A stretch of DNA of 64,000 nucleotides from Acidobacteria bacterium 13_1_20CM_3_53_8. GTDB lineage: Bacteria; Acidobacteriota; Blastocatellia; Pyrinomonadales; Pyrinomonadaceae. This document shows positions 53,384 through 61,720 of this stretch, in pieces. Made by a program: the position numbers and the translations under genes. The stretch spans positions 1 to 64,000 of the forward strand of contig MNJR01000023.1 of NCBI GenBank assembly GCA_001920415.1, given 5' to 3'. The notes beneath the pieces are model-generated. The model had not been told where the DNA came from. It made no database searches and worked only from the letters and a program-made list of their open reading frames with translations. Within the stretch, counting starts at the first letter, position 1; each line of letters begins with the position of its first letter.

Positions 53384-55423
53384 ATGCTGAGAAAATCGCT
53401 TAGTTTAGTTACACGCGCTTCGGCGCTTATGATTCTGCTGATCACATGCATATCAGTTCATGCACAGACGCCTACGCCTACGCCCAACCCTGCGCAGCAG
53501 GACGCGACCAGACCGCCGGGCACGCAACAGAATCAACCAATACCGGAACAGGCTCGTCCCACAACTGAGAATCCTACAGCGCCGCCGGGCACGAACGCGC
53601 CCGCGCCGCAAGCGCCTCCGGGAGTGAGCGTGCCGCCGTCGAATCCTACGACCCAAGAGACGCCTGTGCCCGCGACCGTGCAGCCCGAAGCTCCGCCGGG
53701 ACAGATGACCCCAACAACCGGAAACGAAGTGCTGCGCGAGCCTCTGATTCCGCAGACGCCTTCGCAGCCGCTTCCTCCCATGCCAGACCTTTCCCGTCTT
53801 GGCGTCAGAAGCGATAACGTCATCACGCTTTCGCTGAATGATGCTATTCGTCGCGCGCTGGAAAACAATAATGACATAGAGGTTGCGCGCAACGACGTGC
53901 GGTTTGCAGAGACTCAACTGCGTTCATTGACGGGCGTGTACGATCCAATTTTTAGCATCACGCCGCAGATTAATAATCTGGTTCAATCGCAGCAGAGCAC
54001 ACTCGGCGGCGCATCCAGTTCCGGCACTGTGGCGACCACAGACCTTTCGTGGAATCCCAGCATCAACAAACAGTTCGGCACGGGCGGCGGCAACTACCAG
54101 TTCTTCTTCAATAACAACCGTCGCACGACGACATCAACTTTTAACCAGATTAACCCTGTCTATTCCGCAAGCCTCGGCGCGACATTCACGCAACCTCTCT
54201 GGCGCAATCGCTCGATTGATTTCAACCGGCGCGAGATTCGCATTCAGCGCAAGAGAGTTCAACAATCTGACGCAGATTTTCGCCAGCGCACTATCAACGT
54301 TATCGCGCAGGTTCAGCGCGCCTACTGGGATTTGGTCTTCGCTCTGCGCGACCTGCAAAACCTTCAATCGAATTTCAATCTGACGCGAGAGAGATTCCGC
54401 CAGACTGAGGCGCGCGTGGCTGCGGGCGCAACCGCGCCGCTCGAACGCGCTGAAGTGCAGACGGAATTAGCCAACCGCGAAACTTCGCTCCTGTCCGCAG
54501 TTGAAACCGTCAGCGCCGCAGAGAACGCTCTGAAGCAGCTAATCCTGCGCGACCCGAATGCGCAGGAATGGACTGCACAGATTACACCTACGGACGAGCC
54601 TACGTTCGACGCAACGCCCGTCAACCTGACGGACGCGCTCGATGAGGCGCACAAGAACAGGCCGGAGATTCAACGCCTGCGCCTTCAGCACGACATCAAC
54701 GACATAGACCTTCAGTATTACAGCAACCAGACCAAGCCTCGCATTGACATTCAATCAACGGTTGCCACGACGGGACTGGCCGGAACGCCTGTCAGCCAGG
54801 GCGGAGTTGTTCCGCTTTTCGGCACTGACACAACTACGAGCGCGTCAGCATTCCTTCTAGCGCAGATAAACGATCTTCGTACGCGTCAGGGACTCGCGCC
54901 CGTCACAGCGCCAAACATAACGGTCGGAAGCAGCGTGCCTACAGATCTCGTAGGCGGTTACGGTCGCATGTTGAGCAATCTTTTCAACCTCAACACGCGC
55001 AACGTAGTGGTCGGAGTAGCCATACAGATTCCTTTCAGGAACACAACAGCCGAAGCCAATCTTGCGGGCGCGCGTATTCAGCGCAACCAGTTGGACGCTT
55101 CAACCAGACAGCAGGAACAAACGGTTGAAGTTGAAGTGCGCGACGCTGCACAGTCAGTAGAGACCGCGCGACGCAGAGTGTTGGCCGCTCGCGCAGCGCG
55201 TGAGAACGCAGAGGTGCAGCTTGCTGGCGAACAAAGGCTTTTTCAGGCCGGGCGCTCTACAATCTTTCTTCTCTTCCAACGCGAGAACACGCTCGCAAAC
55301 GCCCGAAATCTTGAGCTTCGCGCCGAGACCGACTACAACAAGGCGCTCGCAGATTTGCAGCGCGCAACTTCGACCACGCTTCGCGCCAACAACGTAATCA
55401 TCGAAACGCCAACGGCTCCTTGA
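53384..55423 (+). CDS. Second TolC-family outer-membrane protein, long
   Basis: 679 residues with signal peptide (AQTPTPTPNP at about 27). A 100-residue Pro/Thr/Gln/Ala-rich linker precedes the efflux protein fold: NVITLSLNDAIRRALENNNDIEVARNDVRFAETQLRSL, then a channel region with YQFFFNNNRRTTTSTFNQINP, long helices (TQRAYWDLVFALRDLQNLQ type) and a second half to ALADLQRATSTTL. It is longer than usual by the linker. It is separated from the RND operon by element E4 and probably has its own promoter, so it may serve another exporter. Asn-x-rich strands around 190-260 fit the beta barrel. Confidence 0.88.
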   Translation: MLRKSLSLVTRASALMILLITCISVHAQTPTPTPNPAQQDATRPPGTQQNQPIPEQARPTTENPTAPPGTNAPAPQAPPGVSVPPSNPTTQETPVPATVQPEAPPGQMTPTTGNEVLREPLIPQTPSQPLPPMPDLSRLGVRSDNVITLSLNDAIRRALENNNDIEVARNDVRFAETQLRSLTGVYDPIFSITPQINNLVQSQQSTLGGASSSGTVATTDLSWNPSINKQFGTGGGNYQFFFNNNRRTTTSTFNQINPVYSASLGATFTQPLWRNRSIDFNRREIRIQRKRVQQSDADFRQRTINVIAQVQRAYWDLVFALRDLQNLQSNFNLTRERFRQTEARVAAGATAPLERAEVQTELANRETSLLSAVETVSAAENALKQLILRDPNAQEWTAQITPTDEPTFDATPVNLTDALDEAHKNRPEIQRLRLQHDINDIDLQYYSNQTKPRIDIQSTVATTGLAGTPVSQGGVVPLFGTDTTTSASAFLLAQINDLRTRQGLAPVTAPNITVGSSVPTDLVGGYGRMLSNLFNLNTRNVVVGVAIQIPFRNTTAEANLAGARIQRNQLDASTRQQEQTVEVEVRDAAQSVETARRRVLAARAARENAEVQLAGEQRLFQAGRSTIFLLFQRENTLANARNLELRAETDYNKALADLQRATSTTLRANNVIIETPTAP

Positions 55424-55444
55424 GCCAATGAAGTAATATAAATA

Positions 55445-55479
55445 GGGCTGCGTACTTGATAAGCTCAAGTACGCAGCCC
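55445..55479. terminator. Perfect 15-base hairpin after the TolC-like gene
   Basis: GGGCTGCGTACTTGA and TCAAGTACGCAGCCC pair perfectly around a 5-base loop, 21 bases after the stop codon. No T run follows on the plus strand; on the minus strand TATTTATATTA follows. Likely a bidirectional terminator between convergent genes. Confidence 0.65.
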
Positions 55480-55496
55480 ATGCTTACGACTAAAAG

Positions 55497-55573
55497 CAGG
55501 TCAGTACCGCCTGCGGTAGCGGGCGGGTGATGGTTACGATACCCGCCCGCTACCGCAGGCGGTACTGACTTCA
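55497..55573. repeat. CAGTACCGCCTGCGGTAG inverted repeat, copy F2
   Basis: GTCAGTACCGCCTGCGGTAG followed by CGGGCGGG, loop TGATGGTTACGATA, then the exact reverse complement. The arms are identical to those of copy F1 at 28551. It lies in the gap between convergent genes. Confidence 0.88.
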
Positions 55574-55580
55574 ATCACAA

Positions 55581-56255
55581 TCACCTTTCTCTTAACTGAC
55601 TATCAAAGAAATCTGACGCGGCGTGGTAGGCCTGAAGCCAGTGACGGTGTAACAGAAAGTCATGCACTTCGTCAGGGAAGATTAGCTGCTCGAAGTGAAC
55701 GTTCTGTTCGCGTAGACGATGAGCGAGATCAACTGATTGCGAGAACGAGACGTTGCGGTCGTCGTCGCCATGAATCAGCAGAACGGGTGAGCGCCATTTG
55801 ACAACGGAGGCTACGGGCGAAGATTGAAACGCTGTCTGCTTGGCCTGCGGGTTGTTGTAATCAATCCAGCGCGCGGCGGAAATAATCTGCGACCAATCGT
55901 GTACACCGTGAAGGTCAACGCCTGCGGCGAAGAGGTCTGAGTTTCGCGCTAATCCGAGCGCTGTCAGGTAACCGCCATAAGAACCTCCCCACAGACCAAT
56001 TTTTGCGGGATTGATGTCTCCTCTCCTTCTCAGATACTGCGCCGCAGCAACTATGTCCTGATATTCAGTCGCGCCGCGTGCTCCGCGCCCCTGAGCCATG
56101 CGGAAGTTGCGACCATAGCCAATGCCGCTTCTGTAGTTCACAGAAAGAACTGCGTAGCCGCGACTGGCGAGATATTGATTCATACCGTAGGCGTTGTGAT
56201 AGTAGTAAAGATAGTGCCAGCCCAGCAGCATCTGACGGATTGGCCCGCCGTGCAT
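55581..56255 (-). CDS. S9-family peptidase, C-terminal catalytic part (after frameshift)
   Basis: 224 codons holding an alpha/beta hydrolase: FMHGGP oxyanion segment at the start, YRSGIGYGR, nucleophile G-x-S-x-G as GLWGGSYGGYLT, aspartate in HGDDDRNVSF and histidine in FPDEVHDFLLH. It is the catalytic domain of a dipeptidyl-peptidase/prolyl oligopeptidase family enzyme whose beta-propeller half is the upstream ORF in another frame. It has no ribosome site of its own. Confidence 0.82.
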   Translation of the reverse strand: MHGGPIRQMLLGWHYLYYYHNAYGMNQYLASRGYAVLSVNYRSGIGYGRNFRMAQGRGARGATEYQDIVAAAQYLRRRGDINPAKIGLWGGSYGGYLTALGLARNSDLFAAGVDLHGVHDWSQIISAARWIDYNNPQAKQTAFQSSPVASVVKWRSPVLLIHGDDDRNVSFSQSVDLAHRLREQNVHFEQLIFPDEVHDFLLHRHWLQAYHAASDFFDSQLRER

Positions 56256-57637
56256 GAAGGAAAGAGTTGACCGTGAATCTCCAATCCATCGGCAGCTTTG
56301 AAAAGAACTTTCTGCGGCACGACCAATTGGGAAGAAGGAAAGTTTGCTGGCAACGTCGAAGCAGCGAGCATGTGGCTCGCTCCACCGGCGAGCGGCATCA
56401 CGTAAGGCATGGCTGGCGTTCGCGCATCAGATTTGAAGAAGACAAGATTTGCGCTATCGCCCGTCACAACTGGCCTCCACTCAATCTGCTCACCTTGTGT
56501 AATCGCTTCAGGACTTGCGCCGTCCACTGAAACTCTTGATAGATGCCTGCGATCAATGTCACCACAGTTCGACGAAAATATGATTGAGCGATGGTCTGGC
56601 GTGTAGCTCGCATCCTGAAACTCGCAGCCCGTCGGAGTGAGTGGAACGGGTGTGCCGCCTTGCGCTGAAACGGAATAGAGTCGCTGCCAGTTATCCTGCT
56701 CGGAAGCGAAAACAAGCCGGTCGCCCGCAGCCCATTGCAGTATGTTCTCGTCGGCCATGAAGGGTAATGAGCTATTCGCGTCGTTGCGGCTGCGCCAGAT
56801 TTCGCGCGCGCTCCCGCCGTTAAGGTCCGCGACCATGATTGCCCAGGGGTCTGGCGCGTCGTCAAATATCAACTGCGGCTGCGAGCCTCGCGCGGGCTGG
56901 CGTATGAACGCAACGCGGCGGTCATCCTGTGACCATCGCGGCGTATTGTCGCGGTCAACTGACGGACTAAGATACGTGATTGTATTTTTGGTGAAATCGT
57001 AAACGCCTACGAAACTGTGATCGCCGCGACTGCTTACGAACGCGAGCATCGAGCCTGAGTGCGACCATGCGGGCGAAGAATTGTTGCCGCGCGCAACGAA
57101 AAGTTGTCGCGGCTTCTGGTCTTCGTTGATAGAAGCAATCCAGAGTTGATTCCCTTTCGAGTAAACAACGCGGTCATCCGTTGGCGCGACCTTTGGCGAG
57201 TTTCCGTCATCAAGCTTCTTAACTTTCCCATCGCGCCACGCTGCCGCGTAAACCGCCTGTGTCGCGCCAGCCACATCGCTAGTAGGATTCGGATATTCGC
57301 CAGCCTGATTCTTGCTCCCGCCCCGCACAAACACAACCCACTTGCCGTCCGCCGTGAACGCCAAATCTTCAATCTCCTGCCCATCATCTTCCGTATAATG
57401 CGTCAACTGTTTTGCGTCGAACTGCGGCCCCTCTGCCACCCAAATATTCCGGCGTCCCTGATCGTCGAATATCCATGCGATTCTTTCACCGCCCGGCGCA
57501 GCCACCATGTCTGAGGGGAAAGGAGAACTCAAAACCTGTTCGATGGTGAATGAGTTGGAAGTTTGTTGGGCTGAAGCGAAATGTTGAAGCAGGAAGATTA
57601 CTGTGAAGAAGAACGCAAGCGTGCAAATTTTTCTCAT
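56180..57637 (-). CDS. S9-family peptidase, N-terminal propeller part (frameshifted)
   Basis: 485 codons. Signal peptide (ASAQQ at about 25), then WD-like propeller repeats typical of the DPP IV/acylaminoacyl peptidase family (IAWIFDDQGRRNIWVAE, LAFTADGKWVVFVRG, PRWSQDDRRVAFIRQ). After ADGLEIHGQLF, where the catalytic domain should open, the frame drifts to PSCTAGQSVRCCWAG and stops. The real continuation (MHGGPIRQMLLGWHY) is one frame off, with about 15-25 residues lost. Starts 4 bases after the stop of the PBP4-like gene. Confidence 0.82.
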   Translation of the reverse strand: MRKICTLAFFFTVIFLLQHFASAQQTSNSFTIEQVLSSPFPSDMVAAPGGERIAWIFDDQGRRNIWVAEGPQFDAKQLTHYTEDDGQEIEDLAFTADGKWVVFVRGGSKNQAGEYPNPTSDVAGATQAVYAAAWRDGKVKKLDDGNSPKVAPTDDRVVYSKGNQLWIASINEDQKPRQLFVARGNNSSPAWSHSGSMLAFVSSRGDHSFVGVYDFTKNTITYLSPSVDRDNTPRWSQDDRRVAFIRQPARGSQPQLIFDDAPDPWAIMVADLNGGSAREIWRSRNDANSSLPFMADENILQWAAGDRLVFASEQDNWQRLYSVSAQGGTPVPLTPTGCEFQDASYTPDHRSIIFSSNCGDIDRRHLSRVSVDGASPEAITQGEQIEWRPVVTGDSANLVFFKSDARTPAMPYVMPLAGGASHMLAASTLPANFPSSQLVVPQKVLFKAADGLEIHGQLFPSCTAGQSVRCCWAGTIFTTITTPTV

Positions 57638-57640
57638 CTC

Positions 57641-58930
57641 TCACTCTCTTTCTACGCGTAGGCCGGTCGAAGGTAGAAGCCGTCTTGGTGTTGGCGATGC
57701 CACTACGCGCGGCTTCGCCTGGCTGTTGATTACGTCCGTGAGCAGTTGATCTTCTAAAAGCCTGTTGCCGGCTATCTGATTGCCCTGATCCAGAATGGCA
57801 AAGACTATTACACCCTGATCTTGCGTGTAAACAATCCCGGCGAGGCTTGCCATTCCACCGTCAACTTCGGAAGTGAGCGTGCCTGTCTTACCAACAACCG
57901 CGCCCTCAAGCCCTGTGCCTTCAAACCTGCGCCGCAAAGTTCCCGAATCATCGTTCGCTACGGGCATGATGTCTGTCGGCTCAAGATTCTGTCTTTGGGC
58001 TTCTTCAACCAGCGCTCGAACAATTGTCAAAAGCCCACGCGGCGTCATGCGATTGTGCTCGCGCCCAGATGCTCTCTCAATCGTAACTTGATCCGGCGGG
58101 AGTTTGAGTTCGCTAACAAGAAACTGCTTCATACCTTCGGGGCCGCCTATGAGCGCGCCAACTCGCTCGGCTATGAAATTGCTTGAGCGCGCGTTCATGT
58201 AAAGAAGAATCTCGCTCAATGGATTTGAGTTGATAATCAGAACGGGCGCGCTCTGTGGTTGCTCTGCAACTTCAACGCTAGGATTTCCGAGCTTCAAAAC
58301 TTTAACGAGTTTCTGGGCGGAATCATCCGGCGTCTCGCTGAAATTGAAGATGAAATCGGGCGAAACTTTTATGGAATCTCCAATGCGCTTCACACCTCGC
58401 CTCGTCAACTCTTCTGCGACCAACGCCGCGCCGTAATCGCCAAACGTGGGGTCGTTTCCGCTCAAATAAAGACTGCCGCGCAACACGCCGGAACGATCAA
58501 CTTCGCCGTCTAGAAAAACTTTTGTCTGGAAATGAAAATCAGCGCCAAGTTTTCTGAGCGCTACGAACGATGTGGACAGTTTTATGAGTGATGCTGGATT
58601 GAATACCTCGTCCGCGTTGTGCGAGGCGAACACTCGCTCGCCATCGAAAGTCTCTATTAGCACGCCGTGAGTCTCCGGCGCTTCGCCGCGCTCGGCATAC
58701 CACGCGGCTGCGTCGAACGTAGGCCGCGCGTTCGCCAGCTTTATCTGCCGTGCCTGTGAGGAGGTTTGAGAATGTGAAGCGTTTGCGTTCGGGTTCCGCT
58801 CCACGTAGAGCCAGCTTTTCGAGATGGCGAAGGGGATGAAGCTGAGTATAGCGAGAACGCAGAGACCGGCAGCCAGCATCAAATAGATTGGCCGCCGATT
58901 ATTCACCTTCTCTTCCTGAGTGCCTTGCAT
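57641..58930 (-). CDS. dacB: D-alanyl-D-alanine carboxypeptidase (PBP4, S13 family)
   Basis: 429 residues from ATG 58930. It has a membrane/signal segment (about 15-38), then the penicillin-binding motifs, numbered from the TTG three codons earlier: S117-x-x-K120 in NPASLIKLS, S252-x-N254 in RSSNFIAER and K351-T-G in VVGKTGTLTSEVDGGMASLAG. It trims or cleaves peptidoglycan peptides. The usual 200-residue insert between the first two motifs seems reduced, as in short PBP4 versions. It is co-transcribed with the broken S9 peptidase gene. Confidence 0.88.
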   Translation of the reverse strand: MQGTQEEKVNNRRPIYLMLAAGLCVLAILSFIPFAISKSWLYVERNPNANASHSQTSSQARQIKLANARPTFDAAAWYAERGEAPETHGVLIETFDGERVFASHNADEVFNPASLIKLSTSFVALRKLGADFHFQTKVFLDGEVDRSGVLRGSLYLSGNDPTFGDYGAALVAEELTRRGVKRIGDSIKVSPDFIFNFSETPDDSAQKLVKVLKLGNPSVEVAEQPQSAPVLIINSNPLSEILLYMNARSSNFIAERVGALIGGPEGMKQFLVSELKLPPDQVTIERASGREHNRMTPRGLLTIVRALVEEAQRQNLEPTDIMPVANDDSGTLRRRFEGTGLEGAVVGKTGTLTSEVDGGMASLAGIVYTQDQGVIVFAILDQGNQIAGNRLLEDQLLTDVINSQAKPRVVASPTPRRLLPSTGLRVERE

Positions 58931-58993
58931 CTTCCCCAAAAGCGCGTGAAACCGTATGATGCTTAATGGCTGGCGCGCTCGTCAAGCCAGAAT

Positions 58994-59112
58994 CAAGGTA
59001 AAAGTCAAAAGGAAAAAGGAAAAAGTGTGGACACGCCTAAAGGCGTGAATTATAAATTAAAAATGGCTTCCTCCTAACTTTTGACTTTTACCTTTTTACT
59101 TTTGACTTTTAA
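58994..59112. repeat. Heptamer inverted repeat, AAAGGTA family, copy B4
   Basis: Left AAGGTAAAAGTCAAAAGGAA, right ACTTTTGACTTTTACC with TTTTTACTTTTGACTTTTAA. The loop carries GTGGACACGCC / GGCGTG and GAATTATAAATTAAAAATGG, shared with copy B3. It ends 1 base before the prepilin peptidase ATG. Confidence 0.85.
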
Positions 59113-59113
59113 G

Positions 59114-60004
59114 ATGATGCTTTCCCCTTTCATTAACATCTTCAGCGATGTGCCGCCAGCGTTCTTCTACGTTTTCACGATCATACTGGGCGCTATCATT
59201 GGAAGCTTTCTCAATGTCGTAATCCACCGTCTTCCGCTAGAAGAGTCTGTGGTTTTCCCAAGCTCACGCTGCCCGGAATGCTCTGCGGTCATTCGACCTT
59301 ACGACAACGTTCCCGTCGTGAGCTATCTGGTATTGCGCGGGCGTTGTCGCAACTGCCGCACTCCAATCTCTGCGCGCTATCCTGCGGTAGAGATTCTGAC
59401 TGCCTTGCTCTGGGGACTGGTCTTTATGCGCGACGGTTTGACGTTTGCGCTTCCCTTCGATCTGATTTTCGTCTCATCGCTCGTCGCGTTAGTCTTCATT
59501 GACGCAGAGCACATGATTCTGCCTAACGCAATCACTTATCCCGGAATTATTTTCGCCGTCTTAGCCCGTCTAGCAATTCCCTATTTCTCAAGCCCATACG
59601 TCTTCGACGACTTCAACTCTCTGATGAACACTAGCATGGCAAGCTGGCCTGTCCTGCTTGTGTCGCTTGCGGGGGCAGTGCTGGGAGCTTTAGCTGGCGG
59701 AGGCTCGCTGTGGTTGATGGGCTGGCTGTGGGAGCGACTGCGCGGGGTTGAAGCTATGGGACTTGGCGATGTGAAAATGATGTTCATGGTTGGTGCGTAC
59801 ATGGGCTGGCGTCTGACCGTACTAACGATATTTCTGGCGGTCATAGCAGGCTCGCTCACCGGCCTAGCCATCATGCTCAAACGGCGCGAGCGCAACCTAC
59901 AGATGCTTCTACCATTCGGCATCTTTCTAGGCATCGGCGCAATCTTCGCCCTACTCTTCGGCCAGCGAATCGTCGAATGGTACGCATCACAATTTATAGG
60001 ATAG
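59114..60004 (+). CDS. Prepilin peptidase (type IV leader peptidase, A24 family)
   Basis: 296 residues. N-terminal methylation domain with two zinc-type C-x2-C pairs (SRCPECSAV, GRCRNCRTP), catalytic aspartates in ALVFIDAEHMILPN and GLGDVKMMFMVGAYMG (GxGD), seven or eight membrane helices. It cleaves leader peptides of type IV pilins and pseudopilins. The first ATG pair abuts repeat B4; no ribosome site is visible. No pilin genes are next to it. Confidence 0.93.
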   Translation: MMLSPFINIFSDVPPAFFYVFTIILGAIIGSFLNVVIHRLPLEESVVFPSSRCPECSAVIRPYDNVPVVSYLVLRGRCRNCRTPISARYPAVEILTALLWGLVFMRDGLTFALPFDLIFVSSLVALVFIDAEHMILPNAITYPGIIFAVLARLAIPYFSSPYVFDDFNSLMNTSMASWPVLLVSLAGAVLGALAGGGSLWLMGWLWERLRGVEAMGLGDVKMMFMVGAYMGWRLTVLTIFLAVIAGSLTGLAIMLKRRERNLQMLLPFGIFLGIGAIFALLFGQRIVEWYASQFIG

Positions 60005-60105
60005 TGACAAGAACAGTTTTCAGTTCTTAGTTTTCAGTTTTCAGAAAGAAGATTGAAAAGCCTTTTACTGAAAACTGAAAACTAAGAACTGAAAACTGCT
60101 CTTAT
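60004..60105. repeat. Heptamer inverted repeat, TTTTCAG family, copy A5
   Basis: It begins GTGACAAGAACAG at the previous stop codon (TAG), arms of TTTTCAG/TTCTTAG units and complement, and ends ACTGCTCTTAT directly before the ATG at 60106. The following gene thus has no ribosome site upstream except repeat sequence. Confidence 0.87.
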
Positions 60106-61542
60106 ATGTTTCGCGGCAATCAACTCAATCTGATGATGGCGCTGGTGGTGAGCCTGTTTCTGCTCGCCGTCGTTTTCGGCGTAGGGTTCATAGCGCTCTC
60201 ACCATCTGCTTCGGGTAGAAGCGCGCCTGTGATGATTACGGTCTTCGTAGTGGCGCTGCTGACGGCGCTATTGGCGGTTATCTTTCTGTTGCGCTGGTTG
60301 CTTCGTCCTTATCGTCAGCTGGTAGGCGAGGCAGAGCGCGCGCCCATCGCCGCACGCGCCAATCAATCACGTAACGAAGCAGAGTTCGTGCTTGAAACTT
60401 TCCAGTCGGTCATCGCGCAGCTTCAATCACAGCAACGCGAGCTTGAGAGATTGAGCGTAGAGGCCAGAGCGCGTGCCGCATCCGCCGAAAGATTCAGCGA
60501 CCGGATAGTCGCCAGCGTACCTTCCGGTCTTGTAGCTTTCGACGCTGCGGCGCGCGCCACTGTCGTTAACGCCCCCGCGCGCTTGATTGTCGAAGCGAAC
60601 GGCGATGTCGAGGGTCAGCACGTTACCATTTTACTCAAGCACGCCCCTGCGCTTGTGGAGATGGTCGAGCGCTGTTTGCGAACCGGCGAGGTTTATCGCC
60701 GCGAAGAGATCGTTGCCACAACCAGCGAAGGACGCGAGCGGCGACTTGGCGCGACCGTAGCGCCCATAGAGCTTGTCGAAAGCGGCTCGCGCGGCGCGCT
60801 CTGCCTGCTGACAGACATCACGGAAGTTACGGAATTGCGCGAGCAGGTCGCATTGAAAAGAAACCTTGAGAGTCTGGGCGAGATGAGCGCTGGACTCGCG
60901 CACGAATTCAAGAATGCGATGGCTGCGCTTCATGGCTATGCTCAGTTGCTTTTGACACTGGAGCAGGACGAAAAAGGTAGATCGGCTGCGGCTGCGCTTT
61001 TGCAGGAAGTCCGAAGTTTGACGGCAATGGTCACGGCGTTTCTAAATTTCGCGCGCCCACAGCCTCTAGACCTCTCGGACGTGTCTCTCAAAGAGCTATT
61101 GGACGATTGCGCTGGCGAATTGAGTAAGCTTTACAGTGAACGGCGCATCACACTCGAAATCGAAGGTGAGTTTCCGAACGTTCGCGCCGATGAACACACT
61201 CTGCGGCAGGCTTTGCTCAACATTCTGCGCAACGCTGCGGAGGCAATCAATGAAGACGAGAGAGAGAGGCGCGTTACTGTGCGCGGCTCAAGCGTTGAAG
61301 ATGATTCCGGCAAACGCTGGGTTGTTATAAAAATTAATGACACAGGCCAAGGCATTCCCGATTCCGATTTGCAGCGAATCTTCATCCCGTTCTTTACAAC
61401 TAAGACAAAAGGTCACGGCGTAGGTCTGGCTCTAGCGCACCGCGTCATCACAGATCACGGCGGCTCGCTCACAGCCGCAAACGCACCCGAAGGCGGCGCA
61501 ATATTCACAATCAAACTCAAGCTTCCAGACAAGCAGGACTAA
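60106..61542 (+). CDS. NtrB/PAS-type membrane sensor histidine kinase
   Basis: 478 residues. Two membrane helices (about 8-30 and 44-64), a coiled linker (QSQQRELERLSVEARARA), a PAS-like domain (VASVPSGLVAFDAAARATVVNAPARLIVEANG), the phospho-histidine in LGEMSAGLAHEFKNAMAALHGY, and a complete ATPase domain with NILRNAAEAINED, NDTGQGIP and GHGVGLALAHRVITDHGG. This layout matches NtrB-like kinases that usually signal to sigma54 activators. No response regulator is adjacent in the window. Confidence 0.93.
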   Translation: MFRGNQLNLMMALVVSLFLLAVVFGVGFIALSPSASGRSAPVMITVFVVALLTALLAVIFLLRWLLRPYRQLVGEAERAPIAARANQSRNEAEFVLETFQSVIAQLQSQQRELERLSVEARARAASAERFSDRIVASVPSGLVAFDAAARATVVNAPARLIVEANGDVEGQHVTILLKHAPALVEMVERCLRTGEVYRREEIVATTSEGRERRLGATVAPIELVESGSRGALCLLTDITEVTELREQVALKRNLESLGEMSAGLAHEFKNAMAALHGYAQLLLTLEQDEKGRSAAAALLQEVRSLTAMVTAFLNFARPQPLDLSDVSLKELLDDCAGELSKLYSERRITLEIEGEFPNVRADEHTLRQALLNILRNAAEAINEDERERRVTVRGSSVEDDSGKRWVVIKINDTGQGIPDSDLQRIFIPFFTTKTKGHGVGLALAHRVITDHGGSLTAANAPEGGAIFTIKLKLPDKQD

Positions 61543-61562
61543 GGCTGCGCTCAAAGCCTATA

Positions 61563-61713
61563 GCAACCGCTCAACCCTTTGCGGTCTTTGCTCTTTTCTT
61601 TGCTTCTACAGCGAGAAACTGCAACTCTCATTAATCTTGGGCATTAATAGAATTGCATGTTCACGCAAAGGCGCAAAGGGAAATGCTTAAGCTCGCTAAG
61701 AAGGGTTTTGAGA
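61563..61713. repeat. GCAAAGGCGCAAAG repeat, copy H2 (diverged)
   Basis: The right half TTCACGCAAAGGCGCAAAGG and AAGCTCGCTAAGAAGGG is clearly related to copy H1, while the left half is diverged (CAACCCTTTGCGGTC). It lies between the kinase stop codon and the convergent UbiD gene stop. Confidence 0.75.
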
Positions 61714-61720
61714 TACGTTC

